DNA of 64,000 nucleotides from JAFNAG01 sp963824985 (GTDB lineage Bacteria; Acidobacteriota; UBA6911): assembly GCA_963824985.1 (NCBI GenBank), contig CAWGRQ010000001.1:87289-151288 (forward strand), in the 5' to 3' direction. Below are positions 43,633 through 53,404 of the stretch, piece by piece. Numbering within the stretch: position 1 is the first letter of the stretch; each line of letters starts with the position of its first letter. The notes under the pieces were generated by a model. The model ran no database searches. It saw only the letters and a program-made list of their open reading frames with translations, and had not been told where the DNA came from. Made by a program: the position numbers and the translations under genes.

Positions 43633-45405
43633 ATGAGACGTTCTATCCGCATCCTCCCTCTGCTGACTTTATTTTGCATGGCTGGAGGTCCAGCTGCGGT
43701 TGCAGCCGATGGGAATGGATCATTGGTTGGGACCGTGAGATCCTCCGAGGGGCGTGCCCTGATCGGCGCGGTGATCGCCCTGTTCCGCCAGGACGATCAC
43801 AGTGCCGTGATTTCGCTCACCAGATCGGACCAGCGCGGTGTTTATCGGCTGAGCGAAATCACTCCCGGCTCTTATTCACTGAAAATAAGTCGGATTGGAT
43901 ATCAGGCGCTCAATTCCCGGGAAATCAGTATCGATGCCGGCCGGACCACAACCCTCGACGTGGTGCTGCAGGAATTTCTGGATTTCATTTCCGCACGTAA
44001 CGATCCACGCAATTGGGACCTCAAGACGGTGATGCGCAGCACTTCAGACCGCCGCATGATCTTCCGCATCCTGCCCGGAACTGCTTCCGCAGAAGAGCTG
44101 GACGACCGGTTTCATCGGAACGGAACCCTGAGCGTCACCTCCAGCTCGTTGCTGGGCGGAGACGGATTCGCCGTATATCCGAATTCCGGCGACTTCGGTC
44201 TGGCCACCAACTTCGCCTTCGCCGAGCCTGTCAGTCCGCACGGGCGCATGATCTTTTCCGGACAGTTGACCTCCGGTTATGACTCCATGTGGAGGGTGCG
44301 CAATACGTATCAGTACCGTCCGGGGCCGGGCCAGGATGTCAGGATTTCGGTCGGTTACGGTCGCCTGAACCTCAATCGCGTAAACGCAGGTATTGTGGCT
44401 CAGCCCGCGGAGTTTTTCATCCAGGATCCTTTGCGTCGCGATTCGGGGGTGGAGAGCCTGGCGGTGGGATTTCAGGCCAGCACCGAGTTTCTCAACACCG
44501 TGGCGCTGGAATACGGCTTCGACATGTCGCGCATCAATTACGGAACCACCCGGAATGTCTGGAGCCCCTATTTCCAGTTCGTTTTTACCCCGCATCGCGG
44601 CTGGCTGATCAAGAGCATGCTGACATCGCGGCGCATCAGCAGCAACCACAACATCGAGTTGCCCGATGGCCAGACCATCCAGCTGCTCGAGCCGACCTCC
44701 ATATCCAAGATCAACAACGAAATCAACATCAGCCAGGTGAGACATTCCGAGATTTCAGTCGCCAGGAAACTGGACGAAGACAGTTCCGTTGAAGTGGCCT
44801 GGTACCGTGATCGCGTGGATGGACCCGGAACCCCGTTTTTGCTGACCATCAATGCCCGTGATGGCAAGCAGTCCAAACGGGCGGATCAGCTTCGAAGCGA
44901 TCAGGATGCCCAGCAGGGCATCCGGATTGCATTTGCGCGTATGTTGCTCGATTCTGTGCGGGGATCGATCGGTTACAACTATGGTACGGCATCAGGTTTT
45001 ACCGGCAGCGAGGGATTCATGTCCAGCGAGTATATCGCATCGCGCTTCCTGGACTTTATCCAGCGATCCTACTACCACTCGATTACCAGTCAGCTCGAAG
45101 CAAAATTCCCCCAAACGCAGACGCAATTGCAGGCCACGGTGCGCTGGAATCCTGGCAACCCGATCAGCACGATCGATTTGTTTGCAGATAGAACCGAGAT
45201 CTTTACCAAAGGGATGAGTTTTTCCATCAGGCAGGCTATACCACTTCCCGAGTTCATGGGCTGCGCGGGGCGTTGGGAGGCTCTGGTCGATATCCGGAAC
45301 CCCTTCGACATGGGAAGAAACCGCATCTCGACATCAGACGGCGAGATCAGCGTTGCCCGCAATCCCAGAACACTCCGCTTTGGGCTGAACCTCAATTTCT
45401 TCTAG
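43633..45405 (+). CDS. TonB-receptor-like outer-membrane protein with carboxypeptidase-regulatory domain
   Basis: A 590-residue protein starting at ATG 43633. Signal peptide about 1-25. Residues 28-110 form a carboxypeptidase-regulatory-like domain (GSLVGTVRSSEGRALIGAVI, GVYRLSEITPGSYSLKI). The rest is beta-barrel-like with alternating strands and ends in LRFGLNLNFF, whose terminal Phe suits BamA recognition. No clear TonB plug is seen and it is shorter than full TonB receptors (900+ aa). It probably transports or displays something at the cell surface. Expression is likely controlled through the palindrome at 43581-43596. Confidence 0.7.
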   Translation: MRRSIRILPLLTLFCMAGGPAAVAADGNGSLVGTVRSSEGRALIGAVIALFRQDDHSAVISLTRSDQRGVYRLSEITPGSYSLKISRIGYQALNSREISIDAGRTTTLDVVLQEFLDFISARNDPRNWDLKTVMRSTSDRRMIFRILPGTASAEELDDRFHRNGTLSVTSSSLLGGDGFAVYPNSGDFGLATNFAFAEPVSPHGRMIFSGQLTSGYDSMWRVRNTYQYRPGPGQDVRISVGYGRLNLNRVNAGIVAQPAEFFIQDPLRRDSGVESLAVGFQASTEFLNTVALEYGFDMSRINYGTTRNVWSPYFQFVFTPHRGWLIKSMLTSRRISSNHNIELPDGQTIQLLEPTSISKINNEINISQVRHSEISVARKLDEDSSVEVAWYRDRVDGPGTPFLLTINARDGKQSKRADQLRSDQDAQQGIRIAFARMLLDSVRGSIGYNYGTASGFTGSEGFMSSEYIASRFLDFIQRSYYHSITSQLEAKFPQTQTQLQATVRWNPGNPISTIDLFADRTEIFTKGMSFSIRQAIPLPEFMGCAGRWEALVDIRNPFDMGRNRISTSDGEISVARNPRTLRFGLNLNFF

Positions 45406-45740
45406 ATCCTCGGTCTCTCCGCCGTCACCGGGTCTGACCTGTCTTCATTGCAGCGCCACTTTCCATGTAGGCTATGCCACCACGCCATCGCTACTACTTG
45501 CTGCCAAATACCTATATCCCCTATACTTGTCCTGAAAGGCATTCACCATCCAATTTGTTGGATGACGATTCAATCACTTGAAGATGATATGGCAATGCCT
45601 GAGACCGGCCTCCGAGCCAATATGCAAATCCTTTTATTGCAACATTTATGTAGGCGAAGGCAGTCTCAAAATTTTGAAGGCGTGGAATGAATATTGCTTA
45701 TCAAAATTTGGCGGTTTCCATCTGACTTTCAGAGCCAAGA
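45406..45740. other. Intergenic region upstream of the kinase operon
   Basis: Less GC-rich than its surroundings and without a gene. It contains the inverted repeat atccaa-tttg-ttggat (45548-45563), a possible operator or the loop of a small hairpin. No sigma-54 site matching TGGCAC-N5-TTGC was found. Confidence 0.4.
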
Positions 45741-48572
45741 ATGAACAGGTTTCCCGTGCCCTTCAGGACCTCTGCCACCGTGCTGCTCACCATTCTCATG
45801 GTGACCATCGGTATCCTGAATTTGCGCGACCGGGCGCGTTGGACGGATCCGACTGATGGCGTTTTCTGGGTTGAATCCAAAGCCGGGTTGGAGGCCTTGG
45901 AAATCCTCCCGGAGAGTCCGGGATCGGAAGCGGGCATTCGGGAAGGTGACATTCTGGTGTCTCTGGATGGCCGGAGGATTGCCAATCTTGGTGAGTATTT
46001 TACCGATCTGGACCGCATTGGCGTTCATGGTTCAGCCTTTTACGGGTTGATATCCGGTTCCCAGGTGCGCGAGGTATCGCTGCAACTGGCTCCGAAGGCT
46101 CTGTTGGGGCCGAACGACGGGCTTCGGATTATCATTGCCTTTCTCTACCTTGGAATCGGCCTGGTGGTGATCATCCGCGGCGGCCGGCTGTCGCGGGCAT
46201 TTCACTTCTATCTCATTTGTCTGGCAGCATTTGTAGTCTTTCTGTACAGCTACACCCCGCAATGGGGCGGACTGGATCGATCAGTGTACGCGCTGTCGAT
46301 TTCCGCGTTTTTGTTGCTCCCGGCGTTGTTCCTCCACTTCTGCCTGCGTTTCCCGATCGACCCGATCCCGGTGCGGAGCCGGGCGCCGCTGCTTTACATT
46401 CCGGTCGCATTTCTGGGGGTGGTGGAGGGTCTGTGGATGACCGGGCATCTGGCTGGAGTCGGTCTTCCGCGCGACGCTCACGCACGGGAATTCCTTGACA
46501 GAATTCAGCTTATCTATTTTTGTGCCGGCCTGCTGATCGGCGGAGTGATTCTGTTGCGGCGTAAGCTGGCAGCCCAGGACCTGACAACCCGGCAGCAGAT
46601 GAAGTGGGTGAGTTATGGCACCTTGGCCGGAGTACTCCCCTTTATTCTGGTATATGTCGTGCCGGCCCTGTTTGGCATACGCGCCAGTTTTGCCATGCTT
46701 TCCTCGCAATTGACGCTGGGATTGATTCCGCTATCGTTTGCCTATGCCATCCTCCATTACCGGCTCCTGGATGTTGAGACGATCGTGCGCCGCAGTGCAT
46801 CCTACTTTGTCGCCAGCTCCCTGCTGCTGGCCATATATCTGGTCTTCGTCCTGGTTCTGGGAAGATGGCTGCAATCGATTGCTCCCGACGCCGATTTCGT
46901 CATCATCTGCATCGCATCTCTTGCCATTGCCCTGATGTTCGCGCCGCTTCGGAACTCCATTCAGGGAGTGCTGGACCGTATCTTTTACCGTGAGCAGTTT
47001 GATGATCGGGCCAGCCTTCTCGATTTCGCGCGGGCATTAAGCACGGAGATCAGCCTGCCGCGGCTTGCCCGCAGGATTCTGGAGCGAATTGCCAGGACCT
47101 TTCAGATTGACCAGGTGGCCCTATTCCTCGCGGATGCCGCCAATCCCGGTCGCTATCATCTCACGGATGCATTGGGGTTCAAGGTTGGGGCGCCTGGATC
47201 GTTCGTTCTGGCAGAGACGGACCTTACGCCTTTGGAGGAGGCGGACATTCCAAAGGCCTCGGCTGACAGCAACCGAATGCGCCCGGCGCAGCCGGCTCTT
47301 GAAGCGAAAGGGCTGCACTTCCTGCAGGATCTGAAACTGCGCGGCCGCCGGATCGGGGTTATCGGCCTCGGGGAACTTCAGCGCAATCGTCATTTTTCAA
47401 CTGAGGATCTGGATTTGCTGGCCGCGCTCGCCGGCTATGCCAGCATCGCGCTGGAAAATGCCAACCTCTATCGTTCGGTCGAAACCAAGGCCCTGGAGCT
47501 GGAACGGCTCAAGGTTTACACCGAGAACATTATTGAGAGCATCAACATTGCCGTGCTTGCCCTGGACCTGGGGGGGAAAGTCACATCCTGCAATCGGGCA
47601 TTTGAGGATCTTTATGGCGTCGGTCGCAATCAGATCATCGGCACCCGGGTGGACGATCTGTTGCCGGGAGACGTGATCGCCTCCATCCGCGACGCTGCCG
47701 GAACTGCAGGCTGGATGCTGCAAGCGCCGGGAAATATCTTCAAGCTTTATCTCCAAAGCCGCCGGGGAGAGAAGTTGATCGTTAATCTGAGCATCATCCC
47801 GCTCCTGGATGCAACCGACCTGAATTCCGGCTCTCTGATCGTAATGGACAACATTACGGAAAAAGTGCATCTCGAAGAACAGTTGCTGCAGGCCGAAAAG
47901 ATGAGCTCTATCGGGCTCCTGGCCGCGGGTATCGCTCACGAGGTCAATACCCCGATTACGGGCATATCAAGCTATGCGCAGATGCTGCTCAAGGAAACGG
48001 CCCCGGGGGATGCGCGCAAACCGATCCTGGAAAAAATCGAAAAACAGACCTTTCGGGCGGCAGAGATCGTCAATGGCCTTTTGAATTTTGCCCGCATGAA
48101 CGGAAGCGAGTTCACGGATCTTGATCTGAACCAGTTGATCCGCGAGAGCCTCTCCCTGCTGGAGCATCAGTTGCGGAACAATCATGTCGAGGTTCTCTAC
48201 TCCCCGGATGATTCCCTCCCGAACGTTTATGGAAATGCGGGCAAGCTGCAGCAGGTGTTCGTGAATCTGTTCCTCAACGCCAGGGATGCCATGCCCGCCG
48301 GCGGCATGCTGAAGGTCGAGACCTCGAAAAACGACACCATGGTGGTGGTGGACATCCGCGATTCCGGAGTCGGGATCTCCCCTGAGAACATGAGGAAGAT
48401 CTTCGATCCCTTCTTCACCACCAAAAGCACCGGCAAGGGGACCGGGCTTGGCCTGGCTGTGACCTACGGCATCATTCAGGATCATGGGGGCAGGATTTTT
48501 GTCGATAGTGCCCCAGACCAGGGAACCCATTTCCGATTGAAATTACCCACCCGGCAGGCGTCGCGCGCATGA
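45741..48572 (+). CDS. Membrane sensor histidine kinase (PDZ, multi-TM, GAF, PAS)
   Basis: A 943-residue kinase. An N-terminal helix is followed by a PDZ-like domain (about 45-100: GLEALEILPESPGSEAGIREG, ILVSLDGRRI), then some eight membrane helices (about 125-410), a GAF-like domain (about 430-590), a PAS domain (about 600-710), the HisKA helix with His733 in GIAHEVNTPITG, and the ATPase domain (NLFLNARDAM, DSGVGISPENM, DPFFTTKSTGKGTGLGLAV). It should phosphorylate the NtrC-type regulator encoded next, whose gene overlaps by 4 bases. The extracytoplasmic PDZ suggests sensing of peptides or protein ends (inference). Confidence 0.9.
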   Translation: MNRFPVPFRTSATVLLTILMVTIGILNLRDRARWTDPTDGVFWVESKAGLEALEILPESPGSEAGIREGDILVSLDGRRIANLGEYFTDLDRIGVHGSAFYGLISGSQVREVSLQLAPKALLGPNDGLRIIIAFLYLGIGLVVIIRGGRLSRAFHFYLICLAAFVVFLYSYTPQWGGLDRSVYALSISAFLLLPALFLHFCLRFPIDPIPVRSRAPLLYIPVAFLGVVEGLWMTGHLAGVGLPRDAHAREFLDRIQLIYFCAGLLIGGVILLRRKLAAQDLTTRQQMKWVSYGTLAGVLPFILVYVVPALFGIRASFAMLSSQLTLGLIPLSFAYAILHYRLLDVETIVRRSASYFVASSLLLAIYLVFVLVLGRWLQSIAPDADFVIICIASLAIALMFAPLRNSIQGVLDRIFYREQFDDRASLLDFARALSTEISLPRLARRILERIARTFQIDQVALFLADAANPGRYHLTDALGFKVGAPGSFVLAETDLTPLEEADIPKASADSNRMRPAQPALEAKGLHFLQDLKLRGRRIGVIGLGELQRNRHFSTEDLDLLAALAGYASIALENANLYRSVETKALELERLKVYTENIIESINIAVLALDLGGKVTSCNRAFEDLYGVGRNQIIGTRVDDLLPGDVIASIRDAAGTAGWMLQAPGNIFKLYLQSRRGEKLIVNLSIIPLLDATDLNSGSLIVMDNITEKVHLEEQLLQAEKMSSIGLLAAGIAHEVNTPITGISSYAQMLLKETAPGDARKPILEKIEKQTFRAAEIVNGLLNFARMNGSEFTDLDLNQLIRESLSLLEHQLRNNHVEVLYSPDDSLPNVYGNAGKLQQVFVNLFLNARDAMPAGGMLKVETSKNDTMVVVDIRDSGVGISPENMRKIFDPFFTTKSTGKGTGLGLAVTYGIIQDHGGRIFVDSAPDQGTHFRLKLPTRQASRA

Positions 48573-49942
48573 CTGACAAGGGCTGCATTCTGGTGGTTGA
48601 TGACGAGGAGGTGGTTCGCGACGTTCTGGCCACGCTCCTTGAGGGAGAAGGGTATCGAGTCGATCTTGCGGAAAACGGCACCCAGGCGCTGGACATGGTG
48701 CCCAACGGCGATTACGGCGTTGTTCTGTTGGACCTGATGATGCCCGACCTTGATGGCCTGGATGTCCTGGCATCGCTGCAGAAAATCGAATCCGGTCCCG
48801 CCTGCGTGGTCCTTACCGCTTATGCTTCCATTGAAAAAGCGGTCCGCGCCACCCGGCTCGGCGCCTTCGATTTCATCGCCAAACCGTTCAAGAACGATGA
48901 AATTCTTCTGGTGGTCAAAAACGCCAACGAGCAGCGCCGCCTGCGCGAAGAGAACGAGCGACTGAAGAATTCATTGCGGCAGCGATTCAGCTATCAGAAC
49001 ATCATCGGCAAGAGCGCGCCGATGCAGCAGATTTTCTCGCTGATCTCCCAAATTGCTCCCCGGCGCAGCACCGTGTTGATTCAAGGGGAAAGCGGGACGG
49101 GCAAAGAGCTGGTCGCCAAGGCGATTCATGCCGCGAGCACCCGGGCCGACGCCCCGTTCGTTGCGATCAACTGCGGCAACATCCCGTCCGAGTTGCTGGA
49201 AAGCGAGATTTTCGGTCACGTTCGCGGGGCCTTTACCGGCGCCACAAACCTGAAGAAAGGGCTGTTCGAAGCGGCCGAAGGGGGGACCTTCTTTCTGGAT
49301 GAGGTGGCCAGCATCACTCTCGAAATGCAGGCCAAGCTGCTGCGCGTGATTCAGGAGCGGGAATTCCGCCGCCTGGGGGGACTCGAAAATATCAAGGTGG
49401 ACGTGCGCATCATTGCTGCTACCAACAGTGATCTCCAGGCCGCGGTGGCAGCCGGGACCTTTCGCGACGATCTCTACTATCGCCTGAACGTGATCGTGAT
49501 TAAGCTCCCCTCCCTGAACGAGCGTTCCGAAGATGTTCCCCTCCTGGCAGATCACTTCATCCGAAAGTATTGCGCCGAAAATGCCCGGGAACTGTGCGTC
49601 CTGGATCCGGGCGCCCTGAAGGCACTCCTCGACTACGACTGGCCGGGGAATGTACGGGAACTCGAAAACGCTATCGAGCGCGCCGTCGTTCTCTGTCCCG
49701 GAAACCTGATTACCGCGGATCTCTTCCCCAAAAACCTGGTCCCGGCCCGCCTTAAGGAACAAGGAAGCGCTTCCGATGACAGTCTTCCGCTCAAGGAACG
49801 GGTCGGGAACTTCGAAAAGGCTCTCATCCTGGCGGCTCTTCAAAAGACCGACTGGAATCAAAAAAAGGCTGCGGACCTCCTATCCGTGAATGCCACGACT
49901 CTCAGCGAAAAATTGAAGCGCCTTAAAATCAAGCCCTCCTGA
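48569..49942 (+). CDS. Sigma-54-dependent response regulator (NtrC/ZraR type)
   Basis: A 457-residue regulator. The receiver domain has the phospho-acceptor Asp55 (VVLLDLMMPDLDGL). The AAA+ domain has Walker A GESGTGKE (about 172-179), the sigma-54 contact loop GAFTGA, Walker B GGTFFLDEV and the R-finger region. The C-terminus is a Fis-type helix-turn-helix (NQKKAADLLSVNATTLSEKL). It activates sigma-54 promoters when phosphorylated by the kinase encoded just upstream (ATGA overlap). Target genes are not evident in the window. Confidence 0.93.
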   Translation: MTDKGCILVVDDEEVVRDVLATLLEGEGYRVDLAENGTQALDMVPNGDYGVVLLDLMMPDLDGLDVLASLQKIESGPACVVLTAYASIEKAVRATRLGAFDFIAKPFKNDEILLVVKNANEQRRLREENERLKNSLRQRFSYQNIIGKSAPMQQIFSLISQIAPRRSTVLIQGESGTGKELVAKAIHAASTRADAPFVAINCGNIPSELLESEIFGHVRGAFTGATNLKKGLFEAAEGGTFFLDEVASITLEMQAKLLRVIQEREFRRLGGLENIKVDVRIIAATNSDLQAAVAAGTFRDDLYYRLNVIVIKLPSLNERSEDVPLLADHFIRKYCAENARELCVLDPGALKALLDYDWPGNVRELENAIERAVVLCPGNLITADLFPKNLVPARLKEQGSASDDSLPLKERVGNFEKALILAALQKTDWNQKKAADLLSVNATTLSEKLKRLKIKPS

Positions 49943-50191
49943 CCATATCAGCGGCCGGCCGATCCAGTGCGCCCCCCGCAAACCTCATGAGTTTCCGGGA
50001 ATTACCTGTTCCGCACCCAGCGCGCAAGCCGCGCTGAATTCTTGACTTGCCCTATGGATACAGTTACTTTTCTGAAGGGCATTCCTGCAAACCACCTCGA
50101 TGGCACATTCTTGAAACTTGCAGGAATCCGGTGTTCTCATAATAGAGGGGAAGATCGTCTCTCGCGATTGACGCTTTGGGGGCAGATGCCA

Positions 50192-51172
50192 ATGAAACGA
50201 GCACATGTAGCCGGTCCAGTCGCTTTGCTGGCTTTCGCCATGCTGCTGGCGATGCCGGCTTGGGCGGACTGGAAGCAGGCGGTCGCCTATTACAACCAGG
50301 GTCAATACGACAAGGCGATTCAGGAATTGAAACCGGATCTCGACAAGAATCCGGACTGGGAGTCCGGTCACCGGCTGGTGGGCCTGTGCTATCTGAATCT
50401 GAAAAACAATGCGCTCGCCATCGTTGAATTGAGCCGTGCGGTGCAGCTCAAATCTCCGGTTTTCGTCACCTTCCAGGGTCTCGCGCAGGCATATTTCAAC
50501 AGCGACCGCGTCGATCAATGCGTCCAGACGCTGATCCAGGGCGAGCCTTTGGCCAAGCAACCCGCCGAACAATACAGCCTGCATCACCTGAGGGGTTCCG
50601 CCTATTACCGTTTGCAGAGATACGAAGATGTTGTGGAGGATCTGACTGAGGCGATCCGGATCAGGTCATCCGAGTGGGTCGACTTTTCCCAACTAGGGGT
50701 GGCGTATTACAATCTCGGTCGTTTCGACGAAGCAGTCCAGTCTCTTCAGAAGGCATTGACGCTTAAGGCCGGCGACAGCGTCACCACGCAGGTTCTCGGC
50801 AAGTCCCTTTTCAAACTGGGTGTGGCCGCCCTGGCCGCCAAGCAGTATGATCAGGCGATTGACTACCTAAGCAAAGCAGGCGCCGCCACCCCCAATGACG
50901 GCTATGTGTTTTATAACATCGGGGAGGCCTACCTGTTTCTCAACAACCAGCCTGAGGCCGAGAAGGCTTTCAACCAGGCGCTCAACCTGTTGCCCCGCAA
51001 TGCAAACGTGTATCAGCGGTTGGGGCTGGTGTATGAAAAACAGAAAAAGTGGGATCCGTCGTTGAACGCCTATCAGAAAGCCCTCGAACTGAATCCTTTA
51101 CCCGGCATCAAGGAAGCGATCGCCCGGGTGGCTGAGATGAAAAAACAGGGCAAGTCCTCCACCCGGCCGTAG
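50192..51172 (+). CDS. Secreted tetratricopeptide-repeat protein
   Basis: A 326-residue protein from ATG 50192, chosen because a signal peptide begins there (MKRAHVAGPVALLAFAMLLA ... WADWK). The mature part is made of about seven TPR units (AVAYYNQGQYDKAIQELKPD, GVAYYNLGRFDEAVQSLQKA, GEAYLFLNNQPEAEKAFNQA, GLVYEKQKKWDPSLNAYQKA). TPR arrays mediate protein contacts; partner unknown. An upstream in-frame start would add 50 non-signal residues and is rejected. Confidence 0.85.
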   Translation: MKRAHVAGPVALLAFAMLLAMPAWADWKQAVAYYNQGQYDKAIQELKPDLDKNPDWESGHRLVGLCYLNLKNNALAIVELSRAVQLKSPVFVTFQGLAQAYFNSDRVDQCVQTLIQGEPLAKQPAEQYSLHHLRGSAYYRLQRYEDVVEDLTEAIRIRSSEWVDFSQLGVAYYNLGRFDEAVQSLQKALTLKAGDSVTTQVLGKSLFKLGVAALAAKQYDQAIDYLSKAGAATPNDGYVFYNIGEAYLFLNNQPEAEKAFNQALNLLPRNANVYQRLGLVYEKQKKWDPSLNAYQKALELNPLPGIKEAIARVAEMKKQGKSSTRP

Positions 51173-51286
51173 CCCGCATTATTCAAGAAAGTCCTCGGCA
51201 AACGCGCGAAAGGCAGGGAGTGGCGCCGGAATTCGCTCATAAAAGACAATTTGGGGGACACGGAAGAACGCGGGCAGGGATTTTGC

Positions 51287-51387
51287 GCCGACATTTTCCG
51301 GTGCGGACCGTCCCTTGCTGACACAGGTCGGAATCCTCCATAGAGGTTCCATTAGAGCACTCGGCGGCCTGCACCGGAAAATGTCGG
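51287..51387. repeat. 18-bp perfect inverted repeat in a 353-base gap
   Basis: gccgacattttccggtgc (51287-51304) and its exact complement (51370-51387) are spaced by 65 bases, and weaker pairing extends outward. No gene is visible in 51173-51525. It resembles a decayed small mobile element. Confidence 0.6.
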
Positions 51388-51525
51388 CCAGCGCGCAGTG
51401 CTGGGTCCTTCGGCCCGCAAAAGCCCTGCACACAGATCCAATCCGTGTTATCCGCGTCCTGCGAGGTCTTTCTTCGTGAATCATGCGGGCTGGACAGCCC
51501 GCTCAGCGATCGAGGATTTTCAAGA

Positions 51526-52644
51526 TCAGCGCTGTACCTGGTAGGTCGCTTCCCAGATGCGGAGATTGCCCCCCTCATCCGCAGCCGTGATCTGAATCCG
51601 GTATTGCCCCGCTTGGCGCGCAGCCTCCACCGGAAGCTCAAACCGGGTGTGCTCGCTCCCGGCGGCTCCGGCCGGCACTCCCTGAAACACCTTTCCACTC
51701 CCCTCATCGACGACAAATATTCCCGAGGAACCAAGCATATCGGAGCCATTGCGGGTAAAGAGCCTCAACTCCAGAACCGATCCCGCCTTTGCTGTTTCGG
51801 GGACAAACATGACCCGCTCCAACCGGGGTCCCTCCTCTCCCGGGAGGACGGTTATCTCCGCCGGCTGATAACCGCGCACCCGTTTCAGCCACTCGGCTTC
51901 TACCGCGGCAGCCTGAGTCCGGAAGACCGTGGCGATGCTCTCAGCGAGGCCCCGTTTGGCCAGGGACTCCAGAAGCCTCGTGACCCGATCGCGCCCATAC
52001 TGCTCCCGGCATGCAATCAAGAAGGTAATCCCGGGAGCAGCCGAGCTCAGATCATGCCTGGTGAACCTGTCGGCACGAAGGCCCTGTGGCTGCAATCCCA
52101 ACGGACTGATACGGTCAAGGTAATGGCTTATGGCCCAGGCGGCGCTCAGCCGACGCGTCGTGTTGAAAAACTCATGGGCGAGAATCTCCGACATCCCCTC
52201 TGCAAGGAGCAGATTTTCATCCCGGGCCAGGCCGCCGGACGAAAGGCTGATCAATCCGAGGCGCGCCAATTCCCGCGCCGCGCTCTGAAGAAGGAAGGCT
52301 TTCAGGTTGTTGGCGGCGGCGGGATGGTCCATGCCGATGCTGACCACGCTTCGCTGGGGATCGACGGTGGCTCGGGAATCGCGCCACCCGATTACCACGA
52401 TTACCCGGGCCGGCATTTTGCCGCCGGTCGCCCCATCCAGGAACTCCCAGCACCGTTCCAGTTCGGTGATGCACTCCCGTCCAAGCCAGTGACGCTCCGT
52501 CGGAATGCGGAGACGAACATGTTTGGCAACGATGCTGTCATCTACGGCCTGCCCCGCCAGCCGCGGAGTAAGAAAAAACAAACAGATGCAGGCCAAAACC
52601 CAGGCAGACGCCGCGGGTGGGATCGCTTTTCTGATGATACGCAT
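51526..52644 (-). CDS. Secreted hypothetical protein
   Basis: A 372-residue protein from ATG 52644, followed by a signal peptide (AASAWVLACICLFFLTPRL). The centre (about 60-220: AARELARLGLISL ... NLLLAEGMSEILAHEFFN) has the look of a peptidase-MA-like domain but lacks a clear HExxH zinc motif, so activity is doubtful. The C-terminal 110 residues are beta-rich (VLELRLFTRNGSDML, YRIQITAADEGGNLRI) like an immunoglobulin-type fold. Function unknown. Confidence 0.65.
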   Translation of the reverse strand: MRIIRKAIPPAASAWVLACICLFFLTPRLAGQAVDDSIVAKHVRLRIPTERHWLGRECITELERCWEFLDGATGGKMPARVIVVIGWRDSRATVDPQRSVVSIGMDHPAAANNLKAFLLQSAARELARLGLISLSSGGLARDENLLLAEGMSEILAHEFFNTTRRLSAAWAISHYLDRISPLGLQPQGLRADRFTRHDLSSAAPGITFLIACREQYGRDRVTRLLESLAKRGLAESIATVFRTQAAAVEAEWLKRVRGYQPAEITVLPGEEGPRLERVMFVPETAKAGSVLELRLFTRNGSDMLGSSGIFVVDEGSGKVFQGVPAGAAGSEHTRFELPVEAARQAGQYRIQITAADEGGNLRIWEATYQVQR

Positions 52645-52700
52645 TTCGCTCGCAAGTACTCGACGGATCGGCCGCGGGCCACGCGATGGACCGGGACTCC

Positions 52701-53054
52701 TCATGAAGCCGATTTGCCCGTAAAGCCACCGAGGGCACTCAACTCTTCGTTATACCAGTCGAACACATTGACCAGTTTGGTAACTGTGAGGAGATCGATG
52801 ACTTTTGGATTGGGAGACAGCAGTTTCAGCGCGCCGCCGGCTTTCCGGATGGCGGTGAAGCCCCGGATAATCTGTCCCAGACCGGCGCTGTCAATATAGG
52901 GAACTTTTGCCAGATTGAGGAGAAACTTCTTCCGCCCCTGAGCCAGGAAGCCATCGATTGCCTCCTTGATTTCGACATCACCTTCACCCAGAAGGATCTT
53001 CCCTTCAACATCAAAAATTGTAACGTCACCGGCTAACCGGGATGACAGCTTCAT
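52701..53054 (-). CDS. STAS-domain anti-anti-sigma factor
   Basis: A 117-residue SpoIIAA-like protein. ATG 53054 is chosen over 53069 because a strong ribosome site, ggaggtgttc, directly precedes it. The phosphorylatable serine is in VPYIDSAGLGQI (about residue 58). FLLNLAKV and GGALKLLSPNPKVIDLLTVT are typical. In its unphosphorylated form it would bind an anti-sigma kinase. None is encoded next to it, so the partner is elsewhere. Confidence 0.88.
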   Translation of the reverse strand: MKLSSRLAGDVTIFDVEGKILLGEGDVEIKEAIDGFLAQGRKKFLLNLAKVPYIDSAGLGQIIRGFTAIRKAGGALKLLSPNPKVIDLLTVTKLVNVFDWYNEELSALGGFTGKSAS

Positions 53055-53310
53055 GAACACCTCCGGCATATGAGTTCAGAAACTAACACAGCCCCCGGCT
53101 GCTGTCAATTTCAGCGCGATCCCTCCTGCTTTTCCGGCACTGCATATCGGCGGGTCAGTCTCCATCGGAGCGTTCGATCGTCTGCCCCCTGTAAGGACGG
53201 CCAGCGCGAAGCGCTGCACAGGGAGCCGTCCATGTTCGTCCGCGTTTTTCCGAGTCCGGAGCAGCTTCGGTACATCACTGTCTGGATTGTAGTTCGCGTG
53301 GGACGCGTCC

Positions 53311-53339
53311 TTGATCCACTGCGGTACCTATGCTATACA
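53311..53339 (+). promoter_or_regulatory. Sigma-70 promoter of the enolase gene
   Basis: -35 TTGATC (53311-53316), 17-base spacer, -10 TATACA (53334-53339), about 65 bases before the ATG at 53405. Confidence 0.6.
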
Positions 53340-53404
53340 TCATCAGCGTTGTAACTGTCCTCCTATTCAACCGGTGCCTTTTTATTTATGATGCGGGGTT
53401 CGAA

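Noticed and set aside
51445..52899. Open frame of 484 residues on the plus strand
   Set aside because: It is the antisense of the secreted protein at 51526-52644 and reads into the STAS gene. Its translation is Arg/Pro/Gly-rich without motifs, while the minus strand shows a signal peptide and folded-domain composition.
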